Shown here: positions 13,426 to 52,180 of the stretch, piece by piece
Numbering within the stretch: position 1 is the first letter of the stretch
How the letters are laid out: each line of letters opens with the position of its first letter
DNA from: Mya arenaria
Taxonomy: Eukaryota > Mollusca > Bivalvia > Myida > Myidae
Reading direction: 5' to 3'
Assembly: GCF_026914265.1 (NCBI RefSeq)
Contig: NC_069135.1
Span: forward strand, 27,229,247 to 27,293,246
Length of the DNA: 64,000 nucleotides
Position numbers and translations under genes: made by a program
The notes under the pieces: generated by a model
What the model was told of the DNA's origin: nothing
The model's input: only the letters and a program-made list of their open reading frames with translations
Databases searched by the model: none

Positions 13426-14140
13426 TATGTCATTCCTACATAGCCATAAAACATCCGAAGACCGTTCTAAAGAAAGGCTTTCACATGTGTAGACGTGTCA
13501 CAGTATCCGGTTCGAGCTCCGGTATGGCTGAACATTTTTTTCACCCTGTCACATTTGGCGTTATAGTACGGTCGCTTTCAATTTTCAATCGATATTTCTG
13601 AGTAGTTTTGATACCTTTTTCGAAACTAAGAATTTTATCGTTCAGTTTAGGCAATGATTGTTTGATTCTGCGTGTAAAACTTTTAATTTAATTTGTAACA
13701 CACGCATATTATTCAGTTGAAATTCTTGAACCTTTGATAAGATGACGCCAATATCCAACCCGAGATTTCGTCAAGACCATCTCCATCATGTTTTGATTTA
13801 AACATATTTTATTCAACATATCTATATATCTATATATACACGCTCAATATAATTTAAGTATTATCCTGGGGATGTAACTTGACACGAGAGAATATTGTTA
13901 CGTTGTTGGTTGAGTTCTTATAACAACATGCGGAATTGGTTAGATTCATAAGATCTCAAATGGAGTTAAATGTTTATTCATTCACACCCAAGCACAAGCA
14001 ACCAGTGAAATACAGTACTGCAGGCATCATATAAGCCGTATTATAATTATGAAACATATTATTCAGTATGAATAACTAGAATAGAGAATTATACTATAGT
14101 ATAACAATACTTGTGTCCCTTGGTTACATTGAAGATTAAG
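13426..14140. other. Intergenic stretch with SINE remnant
   Basis: It contains a partial tRNA-derived SINE at about 13480-13575 (B-box CCGGTTCGAGCTCCGG, tail TTCACCCTGTCACAT), then sequence that also resembles 6880-6970 (ATCCAACC, TTTCGTC, CATCATGTTTT). No gene is seen. Confidence 0.6.
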
Positions 14141-14144
14141 TATG

Positions 14145-14665
14145 CAACATATATCATGGTACCTTTACCTGTACACGTTTTGGAAATCAGTCGATAGAGC
14201 ACTCGCCCTGTAAGCGCGAGGTTCTGGGTTCCAGTCCCGATCTCGCTGTACATTTTCCTCACCCAGTCACAAACCGCTGGCTCGGTTTTGCACCAGTCAA
14301 TTGTAACCACGTCCCCCTCCAGGTGCGGGGAATAGCGGGGACTTTGACTTTCGGTCCAGCCAACCCCGGCTAAAATCCCCGCCCTGCGGGGATGAACTGA
14401 TGGTAAAATCCCCGCCAAATGCCCCCGCACCCAAGGGACCATAAGTTAGGCCCATTCCCCGCTATATTTTGCGCGAAGACAAAACCACCGCATTCACCCG
14501 GCACTGCGGGTCAACCTGAAGGCTAAAAACACGGCCAATTTACCCGGCTGTCCCCGGTATACTCCCGGACCTGGGGGCCGTGGTTACAATTGACTGGTGC
14601 ATTACACGGACGCACTACTTAGAATGCTTCGGATACGCCACTGACAAGGTGAAAAGGGCATTTTT
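14145..14665 (+). mobile_element. tRNA-derived SINE, split by a MITE-like element
   Basis: The head at about 14175-14250 carries A-box-like (CAGTCGATAGAGCA) and B-box-like (GGGTTCCAGTCCC) motifs. It is followed by CTGTACATTTTCCTCACCC and, after an interruption at 14291-14599, by the rest of the tail (ACACGGACGCACTACTTAGA) as in the copy at 6985-7195. The flanks do not form a tRNA acceptor stem. Confidence 0.75.
14291..14599. mobile_element. GC-rich inverted-repeat element (MITE-like), copy 2
   Basis: It has the same 20-bp terminal inverted repeats as the element at 6478-6805, with the interior in opposite orientation (CCCGCTATATTTTGCGCGAA here, its complement there). It is 309 bp long and inserted into a SINE. 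If the element is taken to start at CCAGTC, the flanking tetramer TGCA is repeated on both sides here, which fits a 4-bp target duplication. Copy 1 shows TGCA and TGTA. Confidence 0.82.
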
Positions 14666-14951
14666 ATGCAATATAAAATTTTAATACGTAAGTCACAACC
14701 TTTTTGGCCAAATTGTTTAAATCAGAATAACGCAGGTATATTGTAGTTATTAAGTATTTTTGTATGTCGTTTTTTTTAATAATCATGAAACATTTGCGTA
14801 TCAAATACTATTCTGGATGTAAGAAAGTTTATCAATAATATTAAGACACATGACCTATTACGTAGGGGTAGGATACGTTGTTTAACTTACTTCCTTGTTT
14901 GAAAGCGAAAGAAAGAAAAGGACAAGTTTTGACCCTGTCTGTTGCTGGAAT

Positions 14952-16938
14952 ATGGCATCAAGTTTTGAATCCTCCATTCAGAGAGGCTGTGATTTCATCT
15001 ACGATTTTGCCTGTTCTCCTTGCGAAGAAAATGGACTAAACACGGAAGCTCAACATTTCTGTAATCAGTGCACGAAATATTACTGCGATAATTGTGTTTC
15101 AATACATAATGGCTTATACAACAGACAGTCGGTGCTTGATAGGAAGGACGTTAAGAATGGACGGCGGTACCAGGGATGGTGGGGAAAAAATAAAACAAGC
15201 AATCGAAATTCTGCAAAACATGTCTAATGTTGCAAAATACAATATAAAATTTCGTAAAAATGATGTAATAGAAGATAATTTGTCGTCTATGACGAAATTT
15301 GGAAAGTTAAATTAATCGAAGGTAAACAAGTTCTTACATCATTTTTCTCCCGAGATCATGTATTCACTACCCATGGTTACAAGGAGTACAACGCGAAGAT
15401 GAGTACAGACACAGAAACATGTAATATTGAAGGGATATGTGAGCTATCTGGTGGAGAAGTTGTTATTTCAGACTGGGGGAACTGTAAAGTGAAACTACTG
15501 GACCAGGAGTACCTGGTTGTGGGCCACTGTGATGTCCCGATGCATCCATTTGACGTGTGCCACATTGGCGGGAATGAGGTTGCCGTTTGTGTTAACAATC
15601 TTGATGAAAGACGCGAACTTCATTTCATTAACATTTCAAAAGGGAAACTTGTGACTGCGAGAAAGTTAAGTTTTACCCATAGCTGTTACGCCACAGCTCA
15701 CCACGGGAACAAGCTGTACATTTCATCCTATACCGCGCTGTACGTCTACACGATGACGGGGAAGCTTGTAAAGAAGCTGTACGAGAATAAGTCAGGTGAT
15801 TACACGGTGCAGAGAATTGCCATCAGTAACGACGGGAAGACTATCTACATCACAAACGACTCAAACCATCAACTAATCACCCTGGACAACCTCGGCAACA
15901 AGCTGACCACACTCACTAATGTGAAGGGATTGTGTACTTTGCAATTTTGCAAGGGATTTGCAATTCTTCACTAATGTGAAGGATTGTTATCTTTTGAAGA
16001 CAGGTGCTATTATCATCTCTCATTACTTGTTTTCAAAAGCATGAATTGTTTGACTCCTTCGTACTTCACAGAATTGTTAACATTTGCCAAAAATGAGCAC
16101 TATAACTTGCGTTCTTCAGAAAACAAGGATCTTTTTGTTGTAAAACCTAGAACAAACTATCAAAAATACATTTGCCTATAAAGCAATGAAAATTTGGAAT
16201 AATCTTCCTACATACATAAAATGTCAAGATAAGCTACCAGCATTTAAACATGCATTAAAAGGCTACTTATTGGCAAAATAATTTTATCACATGAACAAAA
16301 AATCTTGACACTTTATTTAAATCACATTATAATAAATAGTTCATTGTTTACATGAATTGTGTTAATGTACGTATATGACATTCTTGCAACAACTTGTAAT
16401 GGATACTACCAAATATGTAAATATATTGATTGAATGTGGTTTTACTGAATATATCTACATTATTTACAGTATGAAATTATTGCAATTTATAATCATCATA
16501 TGTTGTGTTTGTCGAAGAAATGTATGATAGTGATAGTGTGAATGTATGTTTTGTATGTTGCTTAATATGTATAGTACATGTGTTTTTGTAATACTTTTTG
16601 TGTGAAGGCCATGCTGGAAATAAGTAGTATGTCTGTAATGATTGTACACTTAGTATGTAACCTTCGTTAAATAAAGTTGTTATTATTATTATTATACTAG
16701 TCCTGACTTGGTGCGACCTTACGGAGTACACGCGACAACTGCTGGACACGTGTTTGTTTGTGGCTTTGATTCTGACACAGTACTGCAGGTTGACAAGGAC
16801 AGGAGGACGAAGTTGGCTACACTGGCCAGGGCACAAGACGGGGTGTACGGACCTTATGCTTTCTTCTTCAGCAGGCGTACTTCCTCCGTGATTGTTGGCG
16901 GATTGAAAGACACGCTCCTCGGCATCAAAGTACGATGA
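14952..16938 (+). pseudogene. TRIM-like copy C, disrupted
   Basis: It starts MASSFESS, with a first B-box (CSPC, CNQC, CDNC, HNGLYNRQ) like copy B. At about 15175 the sequence jumps from the region after the first B-box straight to the end of the coiled coil (NLQNMSN-like), so B-box 2, the intron and most of the coiled coil are deleted (about 1.5 kb relative to 7534-10224). The junction shifts the frame and a further stop follows at about 15313-15315. The propeller reads well from 15399 (GGEVVISDWGNCKVKLLD) until about 15915, where a LINE fragment interrupts it, and resumes at about 16700 (RPYGVHATTAGHVFVCGF) to a TGA ending at 16938. The TATA box present in copy B is also lost. I judge it dead, although the propeller halves are recent enough to be nearly intact. 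Confidence 0.9.
15917..16697 (+). mobile_element. 5'-truncated LINE fragment inside TRIM C
   Basis: It encodes the C-terminal end of a non-LTR reverse transcriptase (LLVFKSMNCLTPSYFTELL, then NLRSSE, and in another frame KIWNNLPTYIK and FKHALKGYLLAK). It then has a 3' UTR, AATAAA at 16670-16675 and a (TTA)n tail. ACTA flanks both sides (15915-15918 and 16696-16699), consistent with a short target duplication. Its coding part is itself frameshifted. Confidence 0.88.
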
Positions 16939-18180
16939 ATAATAACAATAGATCCACTTACTAGTGACAAAAATATAATTTCATTTAATATAACAGATCA
17001 GTTTTTACTTTGACCTTTTTCGTGTACGTATTTACCCTTTAATGAAGGTTGTTCAATATAATACATGCATCATATATGCTTAAACATACATACATTTATA
17101 GGTCGACGTAGAACAGTTGCTTTTGCTATGTAGTTATAATGTTCATCATGCGCATGTTGTTCATCTGCATCACTGTTAATTGTATACTTCAATGTGCAAA
17201 TAAATAAAACAGCATACGGTCTGTTTTGTCCTTGTGCCGTTAAGATGTTTCAATACTTTTCAATTTCATACACCTACAAGAGAGTCAGTTATTTGTTGAC
17301 TATTTTCACTGGACACCCAGATCAACCCTTCATGCAAGGGCCGTCGTCATAGGTGGAAGAATCAAGCAGAGGCACTATTAAGTGAAGATCAAAACCCCCC
17401 AATAACACTGATAATTGTTTTTTTTTCAATTTAAGGCGCACAATACAGGTTGATGCAAAAACATGTTTTAATATTAATGCATAGTTATCTTTATCTTATT
17501 AGACTGTATGATCAAAACAAAAAACAGCATACGATATGTGTCCACTTTGAAAAATATTACCCTTCATATGTTGTTTTTTTAATTAATAACTACGTGGCCA
17601 TTTAAAGCGCCAACATATATGTATCGTAAATATCTGTTTACCCTTTATAATATATTTTAAATAATAGCTACGTGGCCATTACAAGCGCCAGAATATCGCT
17701 CAGAAATTTTCCAAAAACCTTATTGGTTTTTTTATCATTAAAGTCAAAATAATAATCCATTAAAACTCAAAAAAGTCTTGCACCAACCTATACTGTCCCC
17801 CTTTAAAACTTCACTTGATTATCATGATTCAAAAGTAAGTGTTGCAACTCTCGATCTCTTTACACAGGCAATTTAAAGGCACACTCCTACAGTTATATCG
17901 CCAATACAGATCTCTGCTGATCTGAATGAAATCCTAAAGGGACTATCTCACGTGATGTATGGTCTGGCATACAAATAATAATCCTTTCAAAGTTAACAAA
18001 ATACTTAAGCAATGGTATCTCGTCGATAGAAGTTCAAACAATAGTACTTGTTGATATCAAAAATCAGAAAGTCTGACAGTAGATTCTTCATGTCACCAAC
18101 ATGAGATATGTGAGGAAGTTCCTTAAACACTCTTCAGGAGTCTTCATCAGATAAACACAACACTAAGGTACCAGATGAAA
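16939..18180. other. Convergent spacer between TRIM C and KDM5
   Basis: It aligns with 939-2030. It holds a poly(A) signal at 17199-17204, two tandem versions of the ACTACGTGGCCATT motif (about 17590 and 17667), and one copy of the interspersed repeat (about 17830-18150). No coding sequence is seen. Confidence 0.75.
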
Positions 18181-18184
18181 TTAT

Positions 18185-18190
18185 TTTATT
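18185..18190 (-). terminator. poly(A) signal of KDM5
   Basis: AATAAA on the - strand, about 1.9 kb after the KDM5 stop codon. It is conserved in the duplicate at 2032-2037, and homology of the two UTR copies is strongest immediately upstream of it. Confidence 0.55.
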
Positions 18191-20076
18191 GACATCAAAC
18201 CATGTACAGACAAAATAATATTCAATTATAAACAACAATGAAATTTAAGCACTAAGTGAAAGCTGAAACTTATGGAGGTGTGTGTCTATTCTGTTATTTA
18301 AATGAAATAAATGAAAACGATAGAAATTTGAAACAAAATTTGCAAGAAGGAAAACATAGTGATGAAATGGATATAAATAACGATGAAAAGTAAGCACATT
18401 TCAATAACAATTTTCTGTACAAATCATTAATGAATATCATTAACTGTCACCCAATACAAAAGTTACTTATAAACTATGACACTTGTTTAAAGATCTTATA
18501 GATACAAATGGTGTTGAACTTGTTGAACAAGTTTCATGGGAACTGGAGTAATGGAAATCAAGTATTCAATACTTGTTGTTCTAAAAATATGATCATAATG
18601 AGTCTTAATATTATAGGGAATACATGTAACTCAGTGTATGATTAAAAACTGTCTGTATTGTAATAGTTTTAAGATCGTATGATATATATTCATACATGTA
18701 TCACTTCAAATATTACAAGTACTTCTAGTACTAAACTGCTTTTAGTTTAGAACATTTCTACCATAATAAATTGTGTTTTGGTAATGGAGAGAAAACTGTC
18801 CCTGACCTCATTTCCAGAGAAAAGGAAAGCTTTTGCTATTCCACTTTAATTTAGTGATATCATCGCAAGTTGATAATACATTTAAGCTGGATGCCGAAGA
18901 CAGTTGTTAGATAATATAAATCTCTATAGGAAGAAACCAGTACTAGTGTCTACTTTGAAAGAATAAAGAATGTTTCCTTGGAGGGGTTCGGACCCACAAC
19001 CCTCTTGGTTCAGAGATGACATACATACCACAAGACCCCTCTCATTCCCCAAGTTGTTTGTACGATGATCAGGTTTTAAGGAGTCAGACCCACAAATAAT
19101 CTAGCTCCTTTATCCTCTTTGTTAGATGTTGACTGGTGTCCCCATATAATTGTAGTATTATTTCATGGCTGATTACTTGTTAAAAAAATACCATAAGTAC
19201 ATTAAAGTTATAAAGGTTTGTAAATTTTCTTTTTATTTTACTTAAATCGGACGTAAACTGACCCATCTTTAAAAACATGAAAAAACTGTTTCAGTAAACG
19301 CTCTTTTAACAATTTCTTTTTTTGCCCTCAAAACCCCTGTAAGTGATACTGACATAAAATGGGGTCATTCAGTCAAACCAAATTTCACATATGTAAGGCT
19401 GGGATTTCTTTAAAATGACTTTAATATGCTGACCTAAACAAAAAATACAACACTTTACAAGTAGTATAAAATATCGATATTCACAAAAATGACTGAAAAG
19501 TAACAAAAAACACAAAATTTACATCTACACGAAAACAAACTCAAAGGTAACTCAGATAAAATATCAATAACTTAACACGCACATTTTTACAAAGCTTCAA
19601 AATTTTAAGTTATGGGAAAAGCTTCAGTCTTACAGAAAATAGGCTTTAATCTTAAAAGATCTTTGCCTCAAACATGTGTTTTCGCCAGTTAAATTTTAGG
19701 TGCAATAAAAAAGGAAGTTATGTATTTAGAAAGAGTAATGAAACTTGACATGTTCCTTCAACTTCTGTATATTATAAAAGTATATGTTATCCTCCTGTAT
19801 TTTTCCAAACAAATGTTGATCTTAACCAAATAATACAAATTGCAAACTTATCAAAAACAAAAACATGCATTACTACTTGGAATTATGTCTTTAAACATGT
19901 TCCAATCTGTCCCACAATTGGTACTGTTAAAAAAACCGGCTAACTCATACTTTGTTATGTACAAAATCGATTATACAGCACAAGAAACAGACACAAATCA
20001 ATGCTCTGTACAACATGATGATATCTTCAAAGTAAACATTGCAAAAATATTATATCCTGTTTTTTTCCCCATTTCA
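18191..20076 (-). other. KDM5: KDM5 3' UTR
   Basis: Non-coding sequence following the KDM5 stop on the - strand, inferred from the poly(A) signal and the absence of other genes. Most of it is duplicated at 2005-3300. It contains an insertion of about 515 bp (18541-19056) with a tRNA-derived SINE on the - strand that the duplicate lacks. Confidence 0.6.
18930..19056 (-). mobile_element. tRNA-derived SINE within the KDM5 3' UTR
   Basis: On the - strand a tRNA-like head ends in the B-box GGGTCCGAACCCC and is followed by a body with GACACTAGTACTGGTTTC. Related bodies occur at 27700-27830 and 28895-29045. It lies in the segment absent from the duplicate UTR, so it inserted after the duplication or was lost from the copy. 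Confidence 0.6.
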
Positions 20077-47350
<27,274 letters not shown>

Positions 47351-47356
47351 AACGAT

Positions 47357-47683
47357 ATGCCGAGATGCAAAAATAAATCACCACTGAGTGAAAACCGCTC
47401 TAGAAAATGGAAAACGGACAATCACTGTACCAGGCAATACAAGAAATTTCGTGTCACCGTCACACACCGAAAGAGCTACAGCTTTACATCAAACAGAAGC
47501 TCGAAACGTCTTAAATACGATACAAAGGATACAGACGTATCTGTTGCAACCCCAATCACACTTTTTGTACGAAAACCCGGTTCTGTCTCTCGAAAGTTAA
47601 GGAAGTTAAAATGGAAGTTTTCTGACAGTTCGAAAAGAACAATGAGCCAGGAGGAGTTCGGATGTTATCCGTCTACTAAATAG
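47357..47683 (+). CDS. Hypothetical basic ORF, probably repeat-derived
   Basis: A 108-codon ORF starting MPRCKNKSPLSENRS, very rich in Lys, Arg and Ser, with no domain I recognise. A neighbouring frame is also open over much of it. Sequence just downstream (about 47730-47860) reads TLRWHASDNTSGMRYSEI, in the style of a transposon ORF, so the whole block may be a decayed mobile element. Not confident that it is translated. Confidence 0.2.
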   Translation: MPRCKNKSPLSENRSRKWKTDNHCTRQYKKFRVTVTHRKSYSFTSNRSSKRLKYDTKDTDVSVATPITLFVRKPGSVSRKLRKLKWKFSDSSKRTMSQEEFGCYPSTK

Positions 47684-47918
47684 CCTTGCAAAAGATGGAC
47701 GCTTTTCCATGGTTAATATATCATTTTAATTATTCCTTGACACTCTACGGTGGCATGCATCAGACAACACTTCTGGTATGCGGTATTCTGAAATAATCCG
47801 TGTGGACGGAGGATATACTATATTACAGGACCAGTCGACCCCTTTAGAGTCGAGCGTTTTTAATTGAATCTTTATTTCCTCCAATATATGAAGAGTTAAA
47901 AATAAGTTTACATAGTTA

Positions 47919-48019
<101 letters not shown>

Positions 48020-48359
48020 GTACATGTATGCAATTGCACACTCAATCTAATACTAAATGTGCAGAAAATGTATATGTCTAAAACATAATATTATTATTAG
48101 ACATATCAAGAATAGCATTATTTGACAAACCCAATACAATATTAAAAACCCTTATTAAAAAAAAATGATCAGTATACGGATGTTAAGGCAAAAAACGCAC
48201 ACACTTCTTGTAGTTAACCTAGCTCGAAAACGAAAACCTAGATTACCAAGGCGTGTTCCATAATATAGGTAATTATACACCTACAATATAATCGCAATAG
48301 AAGTGCTGCACTTGGAGCAATTAATAATAATAATTGCCTATGTCACATAATTGAGTGAA

Positions 48360-50990
48360 CGTTAGCCCGACTGTATCAATTGAGCGTAGTACATGTCTAT
48401 TCAGGGATAGTAATCGGGGATTTTTTCTCGCCACCATCCACAGTTCTGAAACAGTATTTTCCCTTAGTAGATGCGCATGTATATAATCCTTGTAGGACAA
48501 TCGTTGAAACTACTGACTTCGTGTTTGAATAATAACTTTGAGTTCAATAATGTTCTTCCACATGTATTTCGGTGGAGAATTTCCGTTGTTGACATAGTCC
48601 CACAGTATGTCTTGAAGTTTGTAATTTTTTTTTAAGATTCTATGTATTTCGAGGACAAGCCCCATTGACTGGTTATCTAAATTGCAATAGCTCACAAGTC
48701 TTTAGTTAAAAAACATGTTTAGCCATGTATTTGTTTGTCAGGCGACACAGCTGCCCAAAGAACTGGAGCTTTTTCACGTCTATTAATGTTTCAGTAGATA
48801 CAGTACCGTGTCCACCTAATGCGAAGTCTGTATTTGTAGATTTGTTTAGGCCATGAATTATTTTGATACAGAATCTATGGGAGTTTTCAATTTTTAATAA
48901 GTCGGTTGTTGACATTGTCAAAATTTAAAGCCATATAACTTTTTGGAATAACAATGGAATTGTATATAGTCAACGATGTCAACGGGTTGAGTTTACCAGG
49001 GTATAACCCGCTATTGCATATGTTTAAAAAGATGCCCCGCATTTTTTACACAAGCGTCGTCAACATTCCCAGAACGTGACGGGAAAGAGTCACACTTTAA
49101 TCCGAGGTGAACATATTCTTTCGCGATGTGTACAATTTCATTCCCAAGGTTGAATCTGCGTATATCGTCATGGTTTACGTTATCATTGAAAACTAAGATA
49201 GAACATTTATTTGCATTATATTCGTATCGCCAGCGTTTTGAATATACGTTGCAAATGTCCGTTTGCTGAGTATGAGATGAGGAGCATGTCATCGGCCACC
49301 GTTGGGGAGCTAAGTGTGTTATTGAAAACACAAATGCCGTAGCCACTATTCTCCAGTAGACTAATAAGCTGGTTTATATAGAGGAGATAAAGAATCGGGG
49401 AACTTTTCCCGCCCTATCGATTTGGTTACTGGGAAACAGTCCGAGGTGTAGGGGCCATATCTAACGCGGCTTGACACACACGAATACATTTCAGCAAATG
49501 CTAGGAGCGAAGTATGATCTTGCGAGCATTCTGTGAACAGTTTGTACAAGAGGCCAGAGTGCCATATCTTATCAAATGCTTTCCGACATTCGAGAAATGC
49601 CATGTACAGTTTGGAGCCATGTTCACGTGCAAAGAAAATACTCTCTCTGAGGATAAATCATGTCATATTACACCCAGACCGTCCTGAAAACCACCCTGTT
49701 GTTTATTAATATTGCACACAATGTTGTCACGGGTCAATAATACGTGTTCAAACAGCTTAAAGATAGTTGATATTAGTGTGACGGCCCTGTGATGGTCTGG
49801 ATTGGCTTTTCTTTTGTTACCCCCCTTTATGCAGTGTTATCATAATACCGCGTTTCATTGATGTAGGTATGAAGCCTTGTCTTAACATCTGCGTAAATAA
49901 GTTTGCAAGAATCGGTGACAATAATGTTTTTGCGCATTTCAAATGTTCGTATTGAATTCGATCGTCACAAGCAGATTTACCCGTAGGGGCGTCGCCTATG
50001 GCTGTAGCAACACACTCCACTGAAACTGTTTCCAAGGGATCATGTTGGACATGCATTAATGTGTCATGTACACTTGATTCAACAGTATCTTTCCAAGTAT
50101 CATCGAATCATTCCTCTCTCATCGGTGTGTACAAGTCCTGAATGTATTCAGCCCACTTTCCAGTAATGACACTTGGGTCCCTGAAAACGGTGCCGTCAAA
50201 GTTCAGCCCCGCCCCCACAAGATTCTTCTTAGAACTTCTCCGCCTCTTCACAAGGCTCCAAAAATCTTCCGAATTTACCTCGGCCTTCCGGTCTAATTCC
50301 TGATCGAGCTTTATTAAGTACTGGTTAACGCTATTTCTATGCAGTCGTCTAAATTCACGTTTAGTATTTTTTATAGTTTACGTAGGACACACACGGCGCC
50401 GACCGCGGCCGTCCGTCCGCACACCACACAGTTTTCAAGATTTTCATATTTTTATGCACGGTTTTCAAAGTATGGTTTCAAAACTTTTTCAAATTTTCTT
50501 AGTGGCAAACATTTTGTGGAAAATCATAAATACGGGTTTTTATCAAGTCATACATATTCTCAATCTCTATACGATCTAGGCTCACCCATTTTAATGACAG
50601 GTCTCTGTCATTCATAAGCAAATTTCCGTACCGGGCTACACCTGCAGCCTTTACCTTGTCCCAATTAATATTTGTAAAATTATTCGAAACATAATCATCA
50701 AGAAGGTCAGGCAACAGTAACTTTACATATATCGACCTGTGACGTGAGACATTTAAGCAATCGTCATCAAGAATATCACAATTTGCAATACAGTCAAATA
50801 TTTCAAATGGCATACAGATATAGTCTATAACTGAATGAAATCGACCATCATATGAAACATGCTTGCTTTTCTCTGAATGGAACTGCTGCGACTCTGCAAT
50901 CTTACTGGCTAGTTTTTTTACACCCAATGCCTAGTCCGAGCTCCTCATTCAATTTTCTAGACCAGCTTTAAAGCATTGAAATCCAAACCC
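48360..50990 (-). mobile_element. Degenerate non-LTR retrotransposon (endonuclease + reverse transcriptase)
   Basis: Pieces in element order on the - strand: the end of an endonuclease-exonuclease-phosphatase domain (50927-50499: FHSVIDYICMPFE, LNVSRHRSIYVKLLLPD); a linker (about 50450-50100: FRRLHRNSVNQYLIKLDQEL, SEDFWSLVKRRRSSKKN); reverse transcriptase beginning 50056 (TGKSACDDRIQYEHLKCAKT), NPDHHRAVTLISTIFKLFEH at about 49790, FLECRKAFDKIWHSGLLYKL at 49600, the catalytic box as VADDMLLISYS near 49290; then the thumb (YSKRWRYEYNANKCSILVF) and a C-terminal part to about 48360. Frameshifts and stops separate the pieces and the 5' end is truncated, so it is inactive. Confidence 0.9.
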
Positions 50991-52180
50991 GAATTCATAG
51001 ACACAACGTTTTTTATAAATACATGTTTATAATGCTAATTAATGAAACCTCGGTTTGAGACCATTACTATCAGCGGGGATGGGATCAGGAAGTTATATCA
51101 CATTACCAATCGGCCACGGATTTGCTTTAAAAACGAATGATTCACTTTTCGCTCTGCACGACTGAGGGCGTGTCTGTTCCGAAAATATCATAGTATGGGT
51201 GAAGTCTAAATTTGCTCATTTTGAAGATAGATTGAATACCATCCTTGATTACTTTTCACCGAGGGTTTCACGCAAACGAAGGGTCTTTTATTAACGGTCG
51301 GAGTCAGTTTTCAACGTTAAAAATCCGCCGGTGAATAGACTTAACAAATTTCAATTAAGCAGATTGTGTTTTATAGTATAGGAAAACCAATAAAAGTGTA
51401 GTGACTAGACACACAGAATACTGCAAATTTCATATGGTAACAAACATATCATATATATTATATTGCAAGAACATGTACATGTATCAACACAAGTAAACAA
51501 TAAAGTAGCCGTCTTATGAGTAAAACAAAGTGAAAAGATGTAAATTTAATTAATTCCCTGACCTTTGGAATAACAATAAGTTGATATAGAAATTGTAGCT
51601 GTTTTTAATTTCTTTAGATGGCCATGCCAAAAAATACAATCATGGCTGAATGAGCGAAATAATAAAGCTGTTAATTGGTTGGCTGACACGAAACAAATAA
51701 AAGCATGAGATTATACCGTACAGTTCAAAGATTACTCTCCACTAAATGAAAGTATTTGTATCAATATTTTCATGTTGGTAAACAATTCCATTAATAACAA
51801 ACATAACGCTCTTATCAACATCAACACCTTATCGAGTGTAATACGAATAACTGAACAACTAAAGCCTTAACAGTATCGCTTATGAAGGATTGCTAAAGAC
51901 CAATGCAATAGTCTTAACCAGGCATTAAACACATACAATTATATGGTATAATGGCATATAATGTCAAAAAGGCATGTACTTGGTTCATATTGCATGGAAT
52001 TGCTAGTTCTGTCTTTCTTGCGGTCATTTCAAAAAGATACCGCTTGAACCGATGGTCTTGAGTGTTGCCATCGCGCCACAAACGATTCGTATTAATACAC
52101 ATTATCGGTTATTTTTATACTTCGGTTGTGTTTTGAATCATGTTCCGAAGGATTGCTCCTTTTGTTTATCATCAAAATAT
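50991..52180. other. Intergenic stretch and 3' UTR of TRIM D
   Basis: No coding sequence recognised. Bases next to 52180 should be the 3' UTR of the - strand TRIM gene. The nearest clear - strand AATAAA I see is near 51288. Confidence 0.5.

Noticed and set aside
14183..14256. Functional tRNA gene
   Set aside because: A- and B-box-like motifs are present, but the acceptor stem does not pair and the sequence continues into a SINE body found elsewhere in the window.
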